Positions 31,301 through 38,400 of a stretch of 44,403 bases of DNA are shown piece by piece (within the stretch, counting starts at the first letter, position 1; every line of letters begins with the position of its first letter). The DNA is from Fibrobacterota bacterium (GTDB taxonomy: Bacteria; Fibrobacterota; Fibrobacteria; UBA11236), in the NCBI GenBank assembly GCA_028287465.1, contig JAQBPO010000016.1, forward strand, positions 1-44,403. Reading direction: 5' to 3'. Position numbers and translations under genes: made by a program. Under the pieces are notes generated by a model that was not told the DNA's origin, made no database searches, and saw only the letters and a program-made list of their open reading frames with translations.

Positions 31301-32116
31301 GCCCAGCTTCTGCCATTGCGGATGGTTGGTGGCCAGCATATGCGCTTCCGGATGGGGCATGAGGCCGAAGATGAGGCCGTCCGCGCTGCAAATGCCCGCG
31401 ATATGGTCGATGGACCCGTTGGGGTTGGCCGGATAGGCGGCGGCGCCTTCCCCGGGATTGCCGCCGGTGGCGGTGCTGTAACGCAGGCTGATCTGGCCAT
31501 TGCGCTGCAAGGCGGCCAGGGTTTCCGCGTCGCGAGGGATGAACTTGCCTTCGCCATGGCGGATGGGCAGGTAGATGCGTTCGATGCCGCGGGTCCAGAT
31601 GCTTTTGGATCCCGGGTCTCCCGCCAGATGGCACCAGCGGTCCTCGAAGCGTCCGGAATCATTGTAGGTGAGGGTGGTGTCCTGTCGGAACCCGTTCCCG
31701 GCGCCGGCCGCGGTGGCATCGCCTGCTTTGGCCTTGGCCGCCTCGTCCGCTTCGGACTTGGCCCCATCAGCCAGGATGTCGGTCCTGCCGGGCAGGAGAC
31801 CCAACTTGACCAGCACCTGGAAGCCGTTGCAGATCCCGATCATGGGGATCTTGCGCTCGGCGGCCTTTCGCAGGTCCTCGGACAGGGAATGCTTGAGCTT
31901 GTTGGCGAAGACCCGTCCGCTGGCGATATGATCGCCGAAGGAAAAGCCGCCGGGAACGGCGATGACGTCGAACTCGGACAAGGCCGGTTTCCGCGCGATG
32001 AGATCGTTGATGTGGACGCGGCGGGGATCGCCGCCCGCGAGGGTGAAGCTTTGGGCCAGCTCGTTGTCCGAGTTGATCCCGTATCCGGTGATGATGGCTA
32101 TTCTAGGCTTACCCAT
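31238..32116 (-). CDS. purQ: Phosphoribosylformylglycinamidine synthase, glutaminase subunit PurQ
   Basis: A 292-residue class I glutamine amidotransferase that supplies ammonia to PurL in the fourth step of purine synthesis. The nucleophilic Cys is in 'GICNGFQVLVK', preceded by 'VPGGFSFGDHIASG', and the His-Glu pair is in 'MPHPEAHML'. Length exceeds the ~225 residues of small PurQ proteins because of an inserted Ala/Lys/Asp-rich stretch and 'FRQDTTLTYNDSGRFEDRW' after the nucleophile domain, as in larger PurQ forms. ATG 32116 begins 5 nt after the purL stop, indicating translational coupling. Its last 63 nt overlap the convergent paralog B gene. Confidence 0.92.
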   Translation of the reverse strand: MGKPRIAIITGYGINSDNELAQSFTLAGGDPRRVHINDLIARKPALSEFDVIAVPGGFSFGDHIASGRVFANKLKHSLSEDLRKAAERKIPMIGICNGFQVLVKLGLLPGRTDILADGAKSEADEAAKAKAGDATAAGAGNGFRQDTTLTYNDSGRFEDRWCHLAGDPGSKSIWTRGIERIYLPIRHGEGKFIPRDAETLAALQRNGQISLRYSTATGGNPGEGAAAYPANPNGSIDHIAGICSADGLIFGLMPHPEAHMLATNHPQWQKLGLRGEGEGIRIFRNAVEHVRG

Positions 32117-32121
32117 TGCGC

Positions 32122-35100
32122 TTACCAATCCAAAGGCCGGCGCCAGCGGGCGAACATCTCGTCCAGTCCGGCGGAAAAGAGGGGAGCGGACGAAGCGGCG
32201 CTTCCAGGGGAAGCGGCGCTTCCGGGGCCGCTCGGAGCGGCAGTGTCGCGGATCTCGAGTTCGGTACCCGAAGTCACTTCGCCGATACGGGCATAGGGTA
32301 TCCTGGCCGATGCGTCCGGACCGGAGACCGAGCCGCCCGCGGAACCGTTGCCGGCACCGTTGGCCGCGCCATTGAAGAGGGCCTCGAAGGCCGCCCGGTT
32401 CTGAGGCGTAACCGTGATGACGAAACGGCTCTGGCTTTCCGAAAAAAGCTTGACTCCCGAGGCCAGGGAACCGACCGCGCCGGACTCCAGTTCCACGGGG
32501 AGGGAAGCCAGATCCACCTTGGCGCCCAGGCGCCCGGCCATGCAGACCTCGGCCAGGGCGGTGAAGAGGCCGCCGTCCGAGCAGTCATGGGCCGAACGGA
32601 CCAGGCCTTGCTCGATGGCGTCCGCCAGGCGATGGTACAGGGCCAGGGCGGAAAGCGCATGGACCTTGGGGACCACGTTGCCGGTGACGCCGAGCAGGCG
32701 GAAATATTCCGAGGCGCCCAATTCGTCCCGGGTGACTCCCAGAACGTAGAGGTGATCGCCCGCGGCCTTGGCGTCCATGGTGATGGTCTTCTCCACGTCC
32801 GGGATCTTGCCGATGACGGTGAACAACAGGGTAGGGGGCACGGAGATCTTGTCCTTACCGCGGCCGTAGTCGTTCTTCATCGAGTCCTTGCCGGAGATGA
32901 GCGGCAGGGAGTAGGCGACGCAATAATCGTACAGGGCCTGGTTGGAGCGCACCAGCTGGGCCAGCTTGTACTGGCCGTCCGGGGTATTCTCCGATTCCAC
33001 GGGATCCGGCCAGCAGAAATTGTCCAAGCCGGCCAGGTTTCCTGGCCGGCCTCCCACGGCCACGGCATTGCGGACGGCTTCGTCCAGGGCGCAGGCGGTC
33101 ATGTGGTAGCAATCGATGTCGCTGTAGCGCGGCACGATGCCGTGCGAGACCACCAGGCCTTCCTTGCGGTCGTACAAGGGGCGGATCACGGCGGCATCGC
33201 TGGGGCCGTCGGCCTTTTCGCCCACGAAGGGTTTGATGACGCTCATGCCCTGCACTTCATGGTCGTACTGGCGGACCCAGCTTTCCTTGGAGCAGATATT
33301 GAGCGCCGACAGCAGGGTCAGGGCGTCTTCCTTGAGATCGCGGGCCTTCCAGAAACCGGTGGGCGGCTCGCCATGGCGGGGCGGGGTCCAGCGGGCCTTG
33401 AGATGCAGCTTCGGGTTCCCGTCGTGCAGGAAGTCCATGGAAAGGGAGCAGGCCAGCTTGCCTTGGTAGTAGGCTTCGAAGAGGCCGTCGGCGGAGAACT
33501 CGCCCAGGTCCGTGGCTTCCACGCCGCGGCGGCCGGCCAGGTCCAGGAAGGCGGCCAGCTTTTCCGGCGGTACCGCGAAGGACATGCGCTCCTGCGCTTC
33601 CGAGACCAGGATTTCCCAAGGGTCCAATCCCGGATACTTGAGCGGGGCCTTGTCCAGATGGATCTTGCAGCCGCCGCCGGCCCCATTGGGGCCCTTGGTC
33701 TCGCGCGCCATTTCACCGAGGGACGAGGAGAGGCCTCCCGCGCCGTTATCGGTCACGAAGCGGTAGAGGCCCGCATCGCGCGCTTCCAGCAGGAAATCCG
33801 CCAGTTTCTTCTGGGTGATGGGGTCGCCGATTTGAACCGCTGAAGTGGGGGACGCTTCCGTCATGGCCGCGGAGGAGAACGTGGCCCCGTGGATGCCGTC
33901 CTTGCCGATGCGCCCGCCGGCCATGAGGATGCGATCCCCGGGCTCGATGGTCTTCTGCCAGGAAGGCTTGCCGTTGACGATGGCGGGATGCAGGCCGCCC
34001 GTGCCGCAGAACACCAGGGGCTTGCCCAGGAAGCGATCGTCGAATACGATGCTGCCGTTCACGGTAGGGATGCCGCTCTCGTTGCCGCCGTCCTTCACCC
34101 CGCGATGCACTTCCTTGAAGATGCGGCGGGGATGGTGGAGCTTCTCCGGGATGGGCTTGTCGTAGAAGGGCGAGGCGAAGCAGAACACGTCCGTATTGAA
34201 GATCGGCCGCGAACCCATGCCGCTGCCGAGGATGTCCCGATTGACGCCGACGATGCCGGTCATGGCGCCGCCGTAGGGGTCCAGGGCGCTCGGGGAATTG
34301 TGGGTCTCGGCCTTCATGCTCACGTCCCAGTCTTCCGTGAACGCGATGATGCCCGCATTGTCGGTGAAGACGGACTTGAGCCAGGGGGCCTTGGGCCTCA
34401 CCTTCTCGGTCGCGGCCTTGATATAGGTCTTGTACAGGGAGGAGATGTTCTCGCGCTTTCCCGTTTCATCCGTGTATTCGATTGCGGCGGCGAAGATCTT
34501 ATGCTTGCAATGCTCGCTCCAGGTCTGGGCCAGCACTTCCAGCTCCACGTCCGTGGCGTCCGCGGGCAATCCCGCCTGGGTCCGGTGGGCGATGGTGGCG
34601 GGGGAGGCGTAATAGGCCTTGATGGCGCGCATCTCCTCGATGGTGAGGGCCAGGACCTTCTCGTCCGAAAGCTTCTGAAGGGCCTCGTCCGTTTCCGGCA
34701 AGGGGATGGCGCGGACCTGGGGCTGGTGGTGGCTGTCCACCTTGCCCGAGACCTTGGGCAGGTAGGGGTTGGTGGACCATTCCTCGCGGGAGCGGATCAG
34801 GTAGGTTTCGATGAGGGGGTTGGCGAGCAGCTTGGTGGCGATGGTCTCGGCGTCCGCGCGCGTGAGCTTGCCCCAGAACTGGAACTGACGGCTCGTGTAT
34901 ACCAGATCGCCGTCCGCGAGGGGCCGGCCGAGCAGGTCGGAAACGCCTTCGCGGCTGGAACGGCCCACATTGTCGGTGACGCCGGGCTTATAGCCCACTT
35001 CGATGAGGAAATCGAACGCCGCGCCGGCGGCCCCCGCCGCGGAACCGGGGGCTCCCGCCAGATGGGTATCGATGGCGAAGGTTTCCGTGATGGGATCGGT

Positions 35101-35283
35101 CAGGAGCTCCTGGGCGATCCGGGTCTTTTCCGCTGCGCCCAATTCCATTTCCAAGGTGTATACCGAAAGGGTCGCCGCTTTTTCCACCGGGAGACGGAAG
35201 TTCTCGTGGAGGGTGGCGAGGATTTTACGGGCCTGGGAATCGGTGGAGGGGCTTTTCTGTCCGACTTCGATGCGAGTGAGCAA
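32122..35283 (-). CDS. purL: Phosphoribosylformylglycinamidine synthase PurL with N-terminal PurS-like region
   Basis: 1,053 residues. PurL converts FGAR, ATP and ammonia to FGAM. The N-terminal ~190 residues contain PurS-like elements ('EVGYKPGVTDNVGRSSREGV' and 'VYTSRQFQFWG'). The linker has 'ADATDVELEVLAQTWSEHCK'. The catalytic domains have 'ETHNSPSALDPYGGAMTG', 'GRIGKDGIHGATFSSA', 'GAGGLSSSLGEMA', 'GGRPGNLAGLDNF' and 'AHDCSDGGLFTALAEV'. There is no glutaminase domain; PurQ is encoded just downstream. The common 'HNHPS' motif reads 'HNSPS', as I recall for other long bacterial PurL proteins. The start is TTG 35283, with AGAGG 5 nt upstream on this strand. The C-terminal ~45 residues contain a Gly/Ala/Ser/Pro-rich insert from repetitive GC-rich DNA. 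Confidence 0.94.
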   Translation of the reverse strand: MLTRIEVGQKSPSTDSQARKILATLHENFRLPVEKAATLSVYTLEMELGAAEKTRIAQELLTDPITETFAIDTHLAGAPGSAAGAAGAAFDFLIEVGYKPGVTDNVGRSSREGVSDLLGRPLADGDLVYTSRQFQFWGKLTRADAETIATKLLANPLIETYLIRSREEWSTNPYLPKVSGKVDSHHQPQVRAIPLPETDEALQKLSDEKVLALTIEEMRAIKAYYASPATIAHRTQAGLPADATDVELEVLAQTWSEHCKHKIFAAAIEYTDETGKRENISSLYKTYIKAATEKVRPKAPWLKSVFTDNAGIIAFTEDWDVSMKAETHNSPSALDPYGGAMTGIVGVNRDILGSGMGSRPIFNTDVFCFASPFYDKPIPEKLHHPRRIFKEVHRGVKDGGNESGIPTVNGSIVFDDRFLGKPLVFCGTGGLHPAIVNGKPSWQKTIEPGDRILMAGGRIGKDGIHGATFSSAAMTEASPTSAVQIGDPITQKKLADFLLEARDAGLYRFVTDNGAGGLSSSLGEMARETKGPNGAGGGCKIHLDKAPLKYPGLDPWEILVSEAQERMSFAVPPEKLAAFLDLAGRRGVEATDLGEFSADGLFEAYYQGKLACSLSMDFLHDGNPKLHLKARWTPPRHGEPPTGFWKARDLKEDALTLLSALNICSKESWVRQYDHEVQGMSVIKPFVGEKADGPSDAAVIRPLYDRKEGLVVSHGIVPRYSDIDCYHMTACALDEAVRNAVAVGGRPGNLAGLDNFCWPDPVESENTPDGQYKLAQLVRSNQALYDYCVAYSLPLISGKDSMKNDYGRGKDKISVPPTLLFTVIGKIPDVEKTITMDAKAAGDHLYVLGVTRDELGASEYFRLLGVTGNVVPKVHALSALALYHRLADAIEQGLVRSAHDCSDGGLFTALAEVCMAGRLGAKVDLASLPVELESGAVGSLASGVKLFSESQSRFVITVTPQNRAAFEALFNGAANGAGNGSAGGSVSGPDASARIPYARIGEVTSGTELEIRDTAAPSGPGSAASPGSAASSAPLFSAGLDEMFARWRRPLDW

Positions 35284-35333
35284 ACGGTCCTCTGGATGGG
35301 GTTTCCGGAGGAATCCGGGACCCGCCGGTAAAT

Positions 35334-35636
35334 TTAGTACCCGGGGCTCCCGGGTCCAATCCCGGGGCGGCCGGCGGGGCGATTTCCTCCCGAAAGGGAC
35401 AAAAGGACCACCTTATCATAGGAGATGGTGTAGAAAAGGGAGAGACGTGGGCTGTCCGCCCCCGCTTCCATGGCCAGAACGTAGACCGGCGGGTCCTGCC
35501 AGACCAGGCGGCCCCGTTCCGCTTCCCGTTCCAGGACCCATTTGGCCCCTTCGAGGAATTCATCCGTCCGCCCGGCGGTCATCATGGCGAGGCCGGCGGA
35601 TTCCAGGGATTCCGGAACGATCAGGGTCCTTTTCAT
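35334..35636 (-). CDS. Small protein paired with a Panacea gene; possible RelE/ParE-like toxin
   Basis: 100 residues from ATG 35636, with AAGGA just upstream, 12 nt after the stop of the Panacea-domain gene. Helical N-terminal half ('EFLEGAKWVLEREAERGRL') then strands 'PPVYVLAME', 'RLSLFYTIS' and 'KVVLLSLS'. This helix-then-beta order with '(R)LxxxYxI..(D)xVxLLxL' resembles RelE/ParE-type toxins, but no catalytic residues can be assigned and the match is weak. The low-complexity tail (Gly/Pro) is unusual. The neighbour is a known type of antitoxin domain, which makes a toxin role plausible. Alternatively it is an uncharacterised partner protein. Confidence 0.5.
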   Translation of the reverse strand: MKRTLIVPESLESAGLAMMTAGRTDEFLEGAKWVLEREAERGRLVWQDPPVYVLAMEAGADSPRLSLFYTISYDKVVLLSLSGGNRPAGRPGIGPGSPGY

Positions 35637-35648
35637 GGCCGGGTCCTT

Positions 35649-36203
35649 TCAGCCGGCCATGGCCGGGGAGTCGATGAGCGGTGAGGTAGGGAATGGGAAC
35701 GAGGTGAGCGGGGCGACCAGGGAGAGATGGTAGGGGATGGCCTCCCGGGGCCCCGCCAGATCCCAGGGCAGATCCAGAAGGTCCGGCCCATGGCTTCCGT
35801 CAACCGCTTGATCCCGGTAGAACCGCACCACGGTCTCGACCAAGGCGATTTCCTGGCCGTCGAACCGCCTCAAGGCCGGCTCGCGCAAGGCGAAGGGAAA
35901 GAGGCGGACATGCCACCCGTCTCCGCAGGCTTCTTCCCGCATTTCCAAATCGCCCGCTTCGATCATGGATCGCAGAACCCTGCGCATGATCCTCGGGGCG
36001 GGGGAGCGGATGCCGCGACGGTAGGTCTGCCCCGTGATGGGATAGCCGTGCAGGCGGAAGTGCAGGAAGTCCGCCTGGAACAGAATGCGGTCCAGATGGG
36101 CGGTATCGAAATCCTCCCAGTCCGCGCAACGTGCGGCGATATGGAGAATCAATTCACGCAGGCGCATTTCATCCGCGGGGAAAGGGTTCAATTTCGATTC
36201 CAT
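35649..36203 (-). CDS. Panacea (DUF4065/SocA-type) domain protein, probable antitoxin
   Basis: 184 residues. The core 'LDRILFQADFLHFRLHGYPI' followed by 'TGQTYRRGIRSPAPRIM' and 'LRSMIEAGDLEM' matches the Panacea domain. This is a promiscuous antitoxin domain seen with many unrelated toxins and also in phage GepA/SocA proteins. The usual 'kllyladfl.~~~~g.pitg..y.~~~~GPvp' is clear, with 'GIRSPAP' in place of the common 'GPVP'. The C-terminal extension after 'FYRDQ' is Pro/Ser rich. It is the first gene of a two-gene unit, with a small RelE/ParE-like protein 12 nt downstream. Repeats of GTAACGG lie in its upstream region. It sits between purL and the beta-helix gene. Confidence 0.8.
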   Translation of the reverse strand: MESKLNPFPADEMRLRELILHIAARCADWEDFDTAHLDRILFQADFLHFRLHGYPITGQTYRRGIRSPAPRIMRRVLRSMIEAGDLEMREEACGDGWHVRLFPFALREPALRRFDGQEIALVETVVRFYRDQAVDGSHGPDLLDLPWDLAGPREAIPYHLSLVAPLTSFPFPTSPLIDSPAMAG

Positions 36204-36237
36204 GGCCGGAAAAGGTAGGCCAGCAACATGTCGTTTC

Positions 36238-36266
36238 CCTTACGGGCAGGTAACGGATTGTAACGG
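36238..36266 (-). promoter_or_regulatory. GTAACGG repeats before the Panacea operon (operator candidate)
   Basis: GTAACGG occurs at 36250-36256 and 36260-36266, exactly 10 bp (one helical turn) apart, with an inverted CTTACGG-like copy just to the left (about 36239-36245). They lie 35-65 nt before the Panacea start at 36203, where an autoregulatory operator would be expected. Confidence 0.4.
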
Positions 36267-36305
36267 GCGGTCATTCCGGCTTCCATGCGAAAGGGATACA
36301 GGCGT

Positions 36306-37505
36306 TCACGCGCCCGCCGGTTCCGCAGTCTGTCCCGCGGCCTTCAGGAAGGCCTCATCCCCGTCGATCACCAGGCCCGAAAGGTTCAGATCCCGGAATT
36401 GCCGGTCCTTCAAGGTGACGTTCCTGAGGGTAACGTCCACGAGACGGCAATCCGTGAAGAGGACCTTGTCCATCCTGCAGTTCTCGAAGCGGACGTCCTT
36501 GAGGCCCTGCTTCTTCCAGGACCAGCGATCCGAACCGGTAAAGACCACATCCGTAAGGCCGCAGCCCTTGAAGGCCACGCGCTTGAGGCTGGTGAGGCGC
36601 ACCATCAGATCCTTGGCCTCGCAGTCCTCCAGGGAGACGGCGGCGATATGGGAGGACTGGATCTCGCTCCCGGAAACCCCGGTCCGGACCAGGTTCAGAT
36701 CCGAGACGGCGGTCGCATTGATGAGCAGATCCGCCACCTTGCTATTGTCCGCCACGCGGAAGTTCTTGATGGAGGCGCCCTGCACGCGTACGCCGCGCAC
36801 CACGCTGCCGCCGGCGCAATGGAAGTCCGCCACCTTGGAGCCGTTGATGGCCAGGCCCCGCACGGTCGCGCCCTCCACGCTCCAATCCTCCGTCGCGCTG
36901 GCGCGGATCTCGCAGCCGATCACCTTGCCGTCCTTGACGGAGAAATCCGCGGCCTTGCTCATGTCGATGGTATTGTCGATCATCTCCGCCCGGTCCAGGC
37001 GCATGTCCTTGACCGAAGACATGCGTATGGTGTTCCCGGTGAAGGTATGTTCCTTGCCGGTAGGCAAATCGAAGCGGGACATATGGACATGGTTATTGCC
37101 CGACAGGCCGCCCGTCGCGCCGCCGCCGAAACCGCCGAAGCCTGCGCCCCCGAAGCCCGCGAAACCACCCCCCCCACCTTCATTCCCGCTCCCGAAAGCC
37201 TGGCCTTGGTATCCGGTGGAAGCGCCGCCGCCGCCCGCTCCGGGCTTGTCCCAGCCGAAGGCCGCGTCCAGGGCGGACTTGACCGTGGTGTTCATCTTGT
37301 TGAGGATGGGTTCCACGAAGGACCCGTCCCAATTGCCTCCGAAGAGGGAATCCAGGCCGGACTTTTCCCCGCCGGATCCGGGTTTGCCGGACGCGCCGTC
37401 TTCTTCCTTGCGGGTGAGTTCCGCCAACAGGTCCGCCGCCTGCTCGTCGGTGAGGACGCCGTCCTTGTTCATCTTCAATATCTGTTGGATCTCCGCCTTG
37501 ATCAT
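36306..37505 (-). CDS. SHOCT-like N-terminus, Gly-rich linker and pentapeptide-like beta-helix protein
   Basis: 399 residues from ATG 37505, with AAGGAG upstream. Residues 1-35 ('IQQILKMNKDGVLTDEQAADLLAEL') are the short helical SHOCT-like/LiaX N-terminal module. A region with 'FVEPILNKMNTTVKSALDAAFGW' and a long Gly-rich linker (about 105-145) follow. The remaining ~250 residues are a degenerate repeat of short strands ('KVADFHCAGGSVVRGVRVQG', 'DVRFENCRMDKVLFTDCRLV' and similar), consistent with a pentapeptide-like right-handed beta-helix. There is no signal peptide, so the protein is probably cytoplasmic or membrane-associated. It lies 20 nt after a DUF2089 regulator, and proteins with this N-terminal module often pair with DUF2089. 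Partner and function are unknown. Confidence 0.75.
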   Translation of the reverse strand: MIKAEIQQILKMNKDGVLTDEQAADLLAELTRKEEDGASGKPGSGGEKSGLDSLFGGNWDGSFVEPILNKMNTTVKSALDAAFGWDKPGAGGGGASTGYQGQAFGSGNEGGGGGFAGFGGAGFGGFGGGATGGLSGNNHVHMSRFDLPTGKEHTFTGNTIRMSSVKDMRLDRAEMIDNTIDMSKAADFSVKDGKVIGCEIRASATEDWSVEGATVRGLAINGSKVADFHCAGGSVVRGVRVQGASIKNFRVADNSKVADLLINATAVSDLNLVRTGVSGSEIQSSHIAAVSLEDCEAKDLMVRLTSLKRVAFKGCGLTDVVFTGSDRWSWKKQGLKDVRFENCRMDKVLFTDCRLVDVTLRNVTLKDRQFRDLNLSGLVIDGDEAFLKAAGQTAEPAGA

Positions 37506-37525
37506 CCGTCGCTCCTTCGCATCGG

Positions 37526-37945
37526 TCAGGGTTTGGCGCGCAAGCGCTTGATACGTTTCATGGCTTCGTCGAAAGGGATTTCCCCGGCCTGCAGCTGCGC
37601 CAGGATCTGCCCGGCATCGGGCTGGGCTTCGACCTCTTCGGCGGCCTTCGCGTCCGCGTCCTTGCCGTCCGGGCCTTCTTCGCCCGCGAGCTTGTGCTTG
37701 AGGGCGGTGAGGCGGGCGCGGATGGTGGGATAGCTGAGGCCGAGGGCGGATTCCATGTCCCGGATGCGGCCTTCGCAGCGCACGAAGATGCGGAGGAAGT
37801 GCAGGTCATCCTGGGCCAGGGTGGCGAACTCGTTGAGCTGGAAGGGGCCTTCGACCTTGATGTCGCAATGGGGGCAGGCGAGGACCTTGGGCTGGAGGGC
37901 GGCCTGGCAGGAGGGGCAGGCCAGGTTGGAGTCGATGAGTTTCAT
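37526..37945 (-). CDS. DUF2089 family zinc-ribbon/HTH protein
   Basis: 139 residues. An N-terminal zinc ribbon 'CPSCQAALQPKVLACPHC' (Cys-x2-Cys ... Cys-x2-Cys) leads into 'PFQLNEFATLAQDDLHFLRIFVRCEGRI' (split for length: the helical part ends at Ile) and a helix-turn-helix 'ALGLSYPTIRARLTAL'. The C-terminal region has a SHOCT-like short helix ('AGQILAQLQAGEIPFDEAMKRIK'). This is the DUF2089 pattern; members are small DNA-binding regulators encoded beside SHOCT/LiaX-type genes. It has no ribosome binding site but has a -10 box 7 nt before its ATG, so the transcript may be leaderless. Confidence 0.88.
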   Translation of the reverse strand: MKLIDSNLACPSCQAALQPKVLACPHCDIKVEGPFQLNEFATLAQDDLHFLRIFVRCEGRIRDMESALGLSYPTIRARLTALKHKLAGEEGPDGKDADAKAAEEVEAQPDAGQILAQLQAGEIPFDEAMKRIKRLRAKP

Positions 37946-37952
37946 AGGTTAA

Positions 37953-37981
37953 AGTATAGATTCAAATGTTAAAAATATCCA
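37953..37981 (-). promoter_or_regulatory. Promoter for the DUF2089 operon, probably leaderless
   Basis: On the minus strand TATACT (37953-37958) has TGGATA (37976-37981, 4 of 6 match to TTGACA) 17 nt upstream. Only 7 nt separate the -10 box from the ATG (37945), so the expected start site falls at or one base before the start codon. No Shine-Dalgarno sequence is seen. The surrounding ~70 bp are distinctly AT-rich. Confidence 0.55.
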
Positions 37982-38272
37982 CTCGAAAGTTTGGAAAAGT
38001 AAAAACCCAGTTTGATAAAACTTGGGAAATTGGAGGTGGGGAACGGGATAGCGGAAGGGGATAATGCCTTGCCGCAGAGAAGGATTAGGCCGACCTGGGT
38101 CCTGAAAGCGGATTCCGGTCCAAGCGGGTTGGGGAATGGGCCAGGGGGTGGATAGGTTGTCAGGGGAAATGAAGAAGACGGGATTGGCGGTCGAGGCCGG
38201 TGGGGAAAATTCCTAGCTTTGCATCGCTTCAGGGAAGTGCGGACATCCGCATGATTTGGACATGGGTGCCGT
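37982..38272. other. Intergenic region upstream of the DUF2089 operon and tRNA-Arg
   Basis: Apart from the DUF2089 promoter at its left edge, this ~290-nt stretch between the divergent DUF2089 gene and tRNA-Arg holds an AT-rich patch (to ~38030) and then a G-rich segment. A minus-strand frame here (37969-38280) has Pro/Phe-rich nonsense composition and runs into the tRNA; I do not consider it a gene. I see no further repeat or hairpin that stands out. Confidence 0.5.
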
Positions 38273-38348
38273 GTCCCCATAGCTCAACAGGATAGAGCAA
38301 TAGTTTCCTAAACTGTTGATTGCCGTTCGAGTCGGCATGGGGACACCA
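38273..38348 (+). tRNA. tRNA-Arg (anticodon CCT)
   Basis: A complete cloverleaf of 76 nt. The acceptor stem is GTCCCCA (38273-38279) with TGGGGAC (38338-38344). The D-stem is GCTC/GAGC. The anticodon stem ATAGT/ACTGT has loop TTCCTAA, with CCT at 38307-38309. The T-stem is TGCCG/CGGCA with loop TTCGAGT. Discriminator A and an encoded CCA end (38346-38348) are present. It reads AGG codons, which are rare in a genome with this composition. A strong terminator follows. Confidence 0.95.
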
Positions 38349-38363
38349 CCCTTGGCTTTAAAC

Positions 38364-38400
38364 AAAACCCCCGGTTCTTATGGACCGGGGGTTTTTGTTT
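38364..38400. terminator. Bidirectional intrinsic terminator after tRNA-Arg
   Basis: CCCCCGGT (38368-38375) and ACCGGGGG (38384-38391) form an 8-bp stem with an 8-nt loop, flanked by AAAA on the left and TTTTTGTTT on the right. It can terminate the tRNA (+) and also the efflux operon (-), whose last stop codon lies at 38401. Confidence 0.9.
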
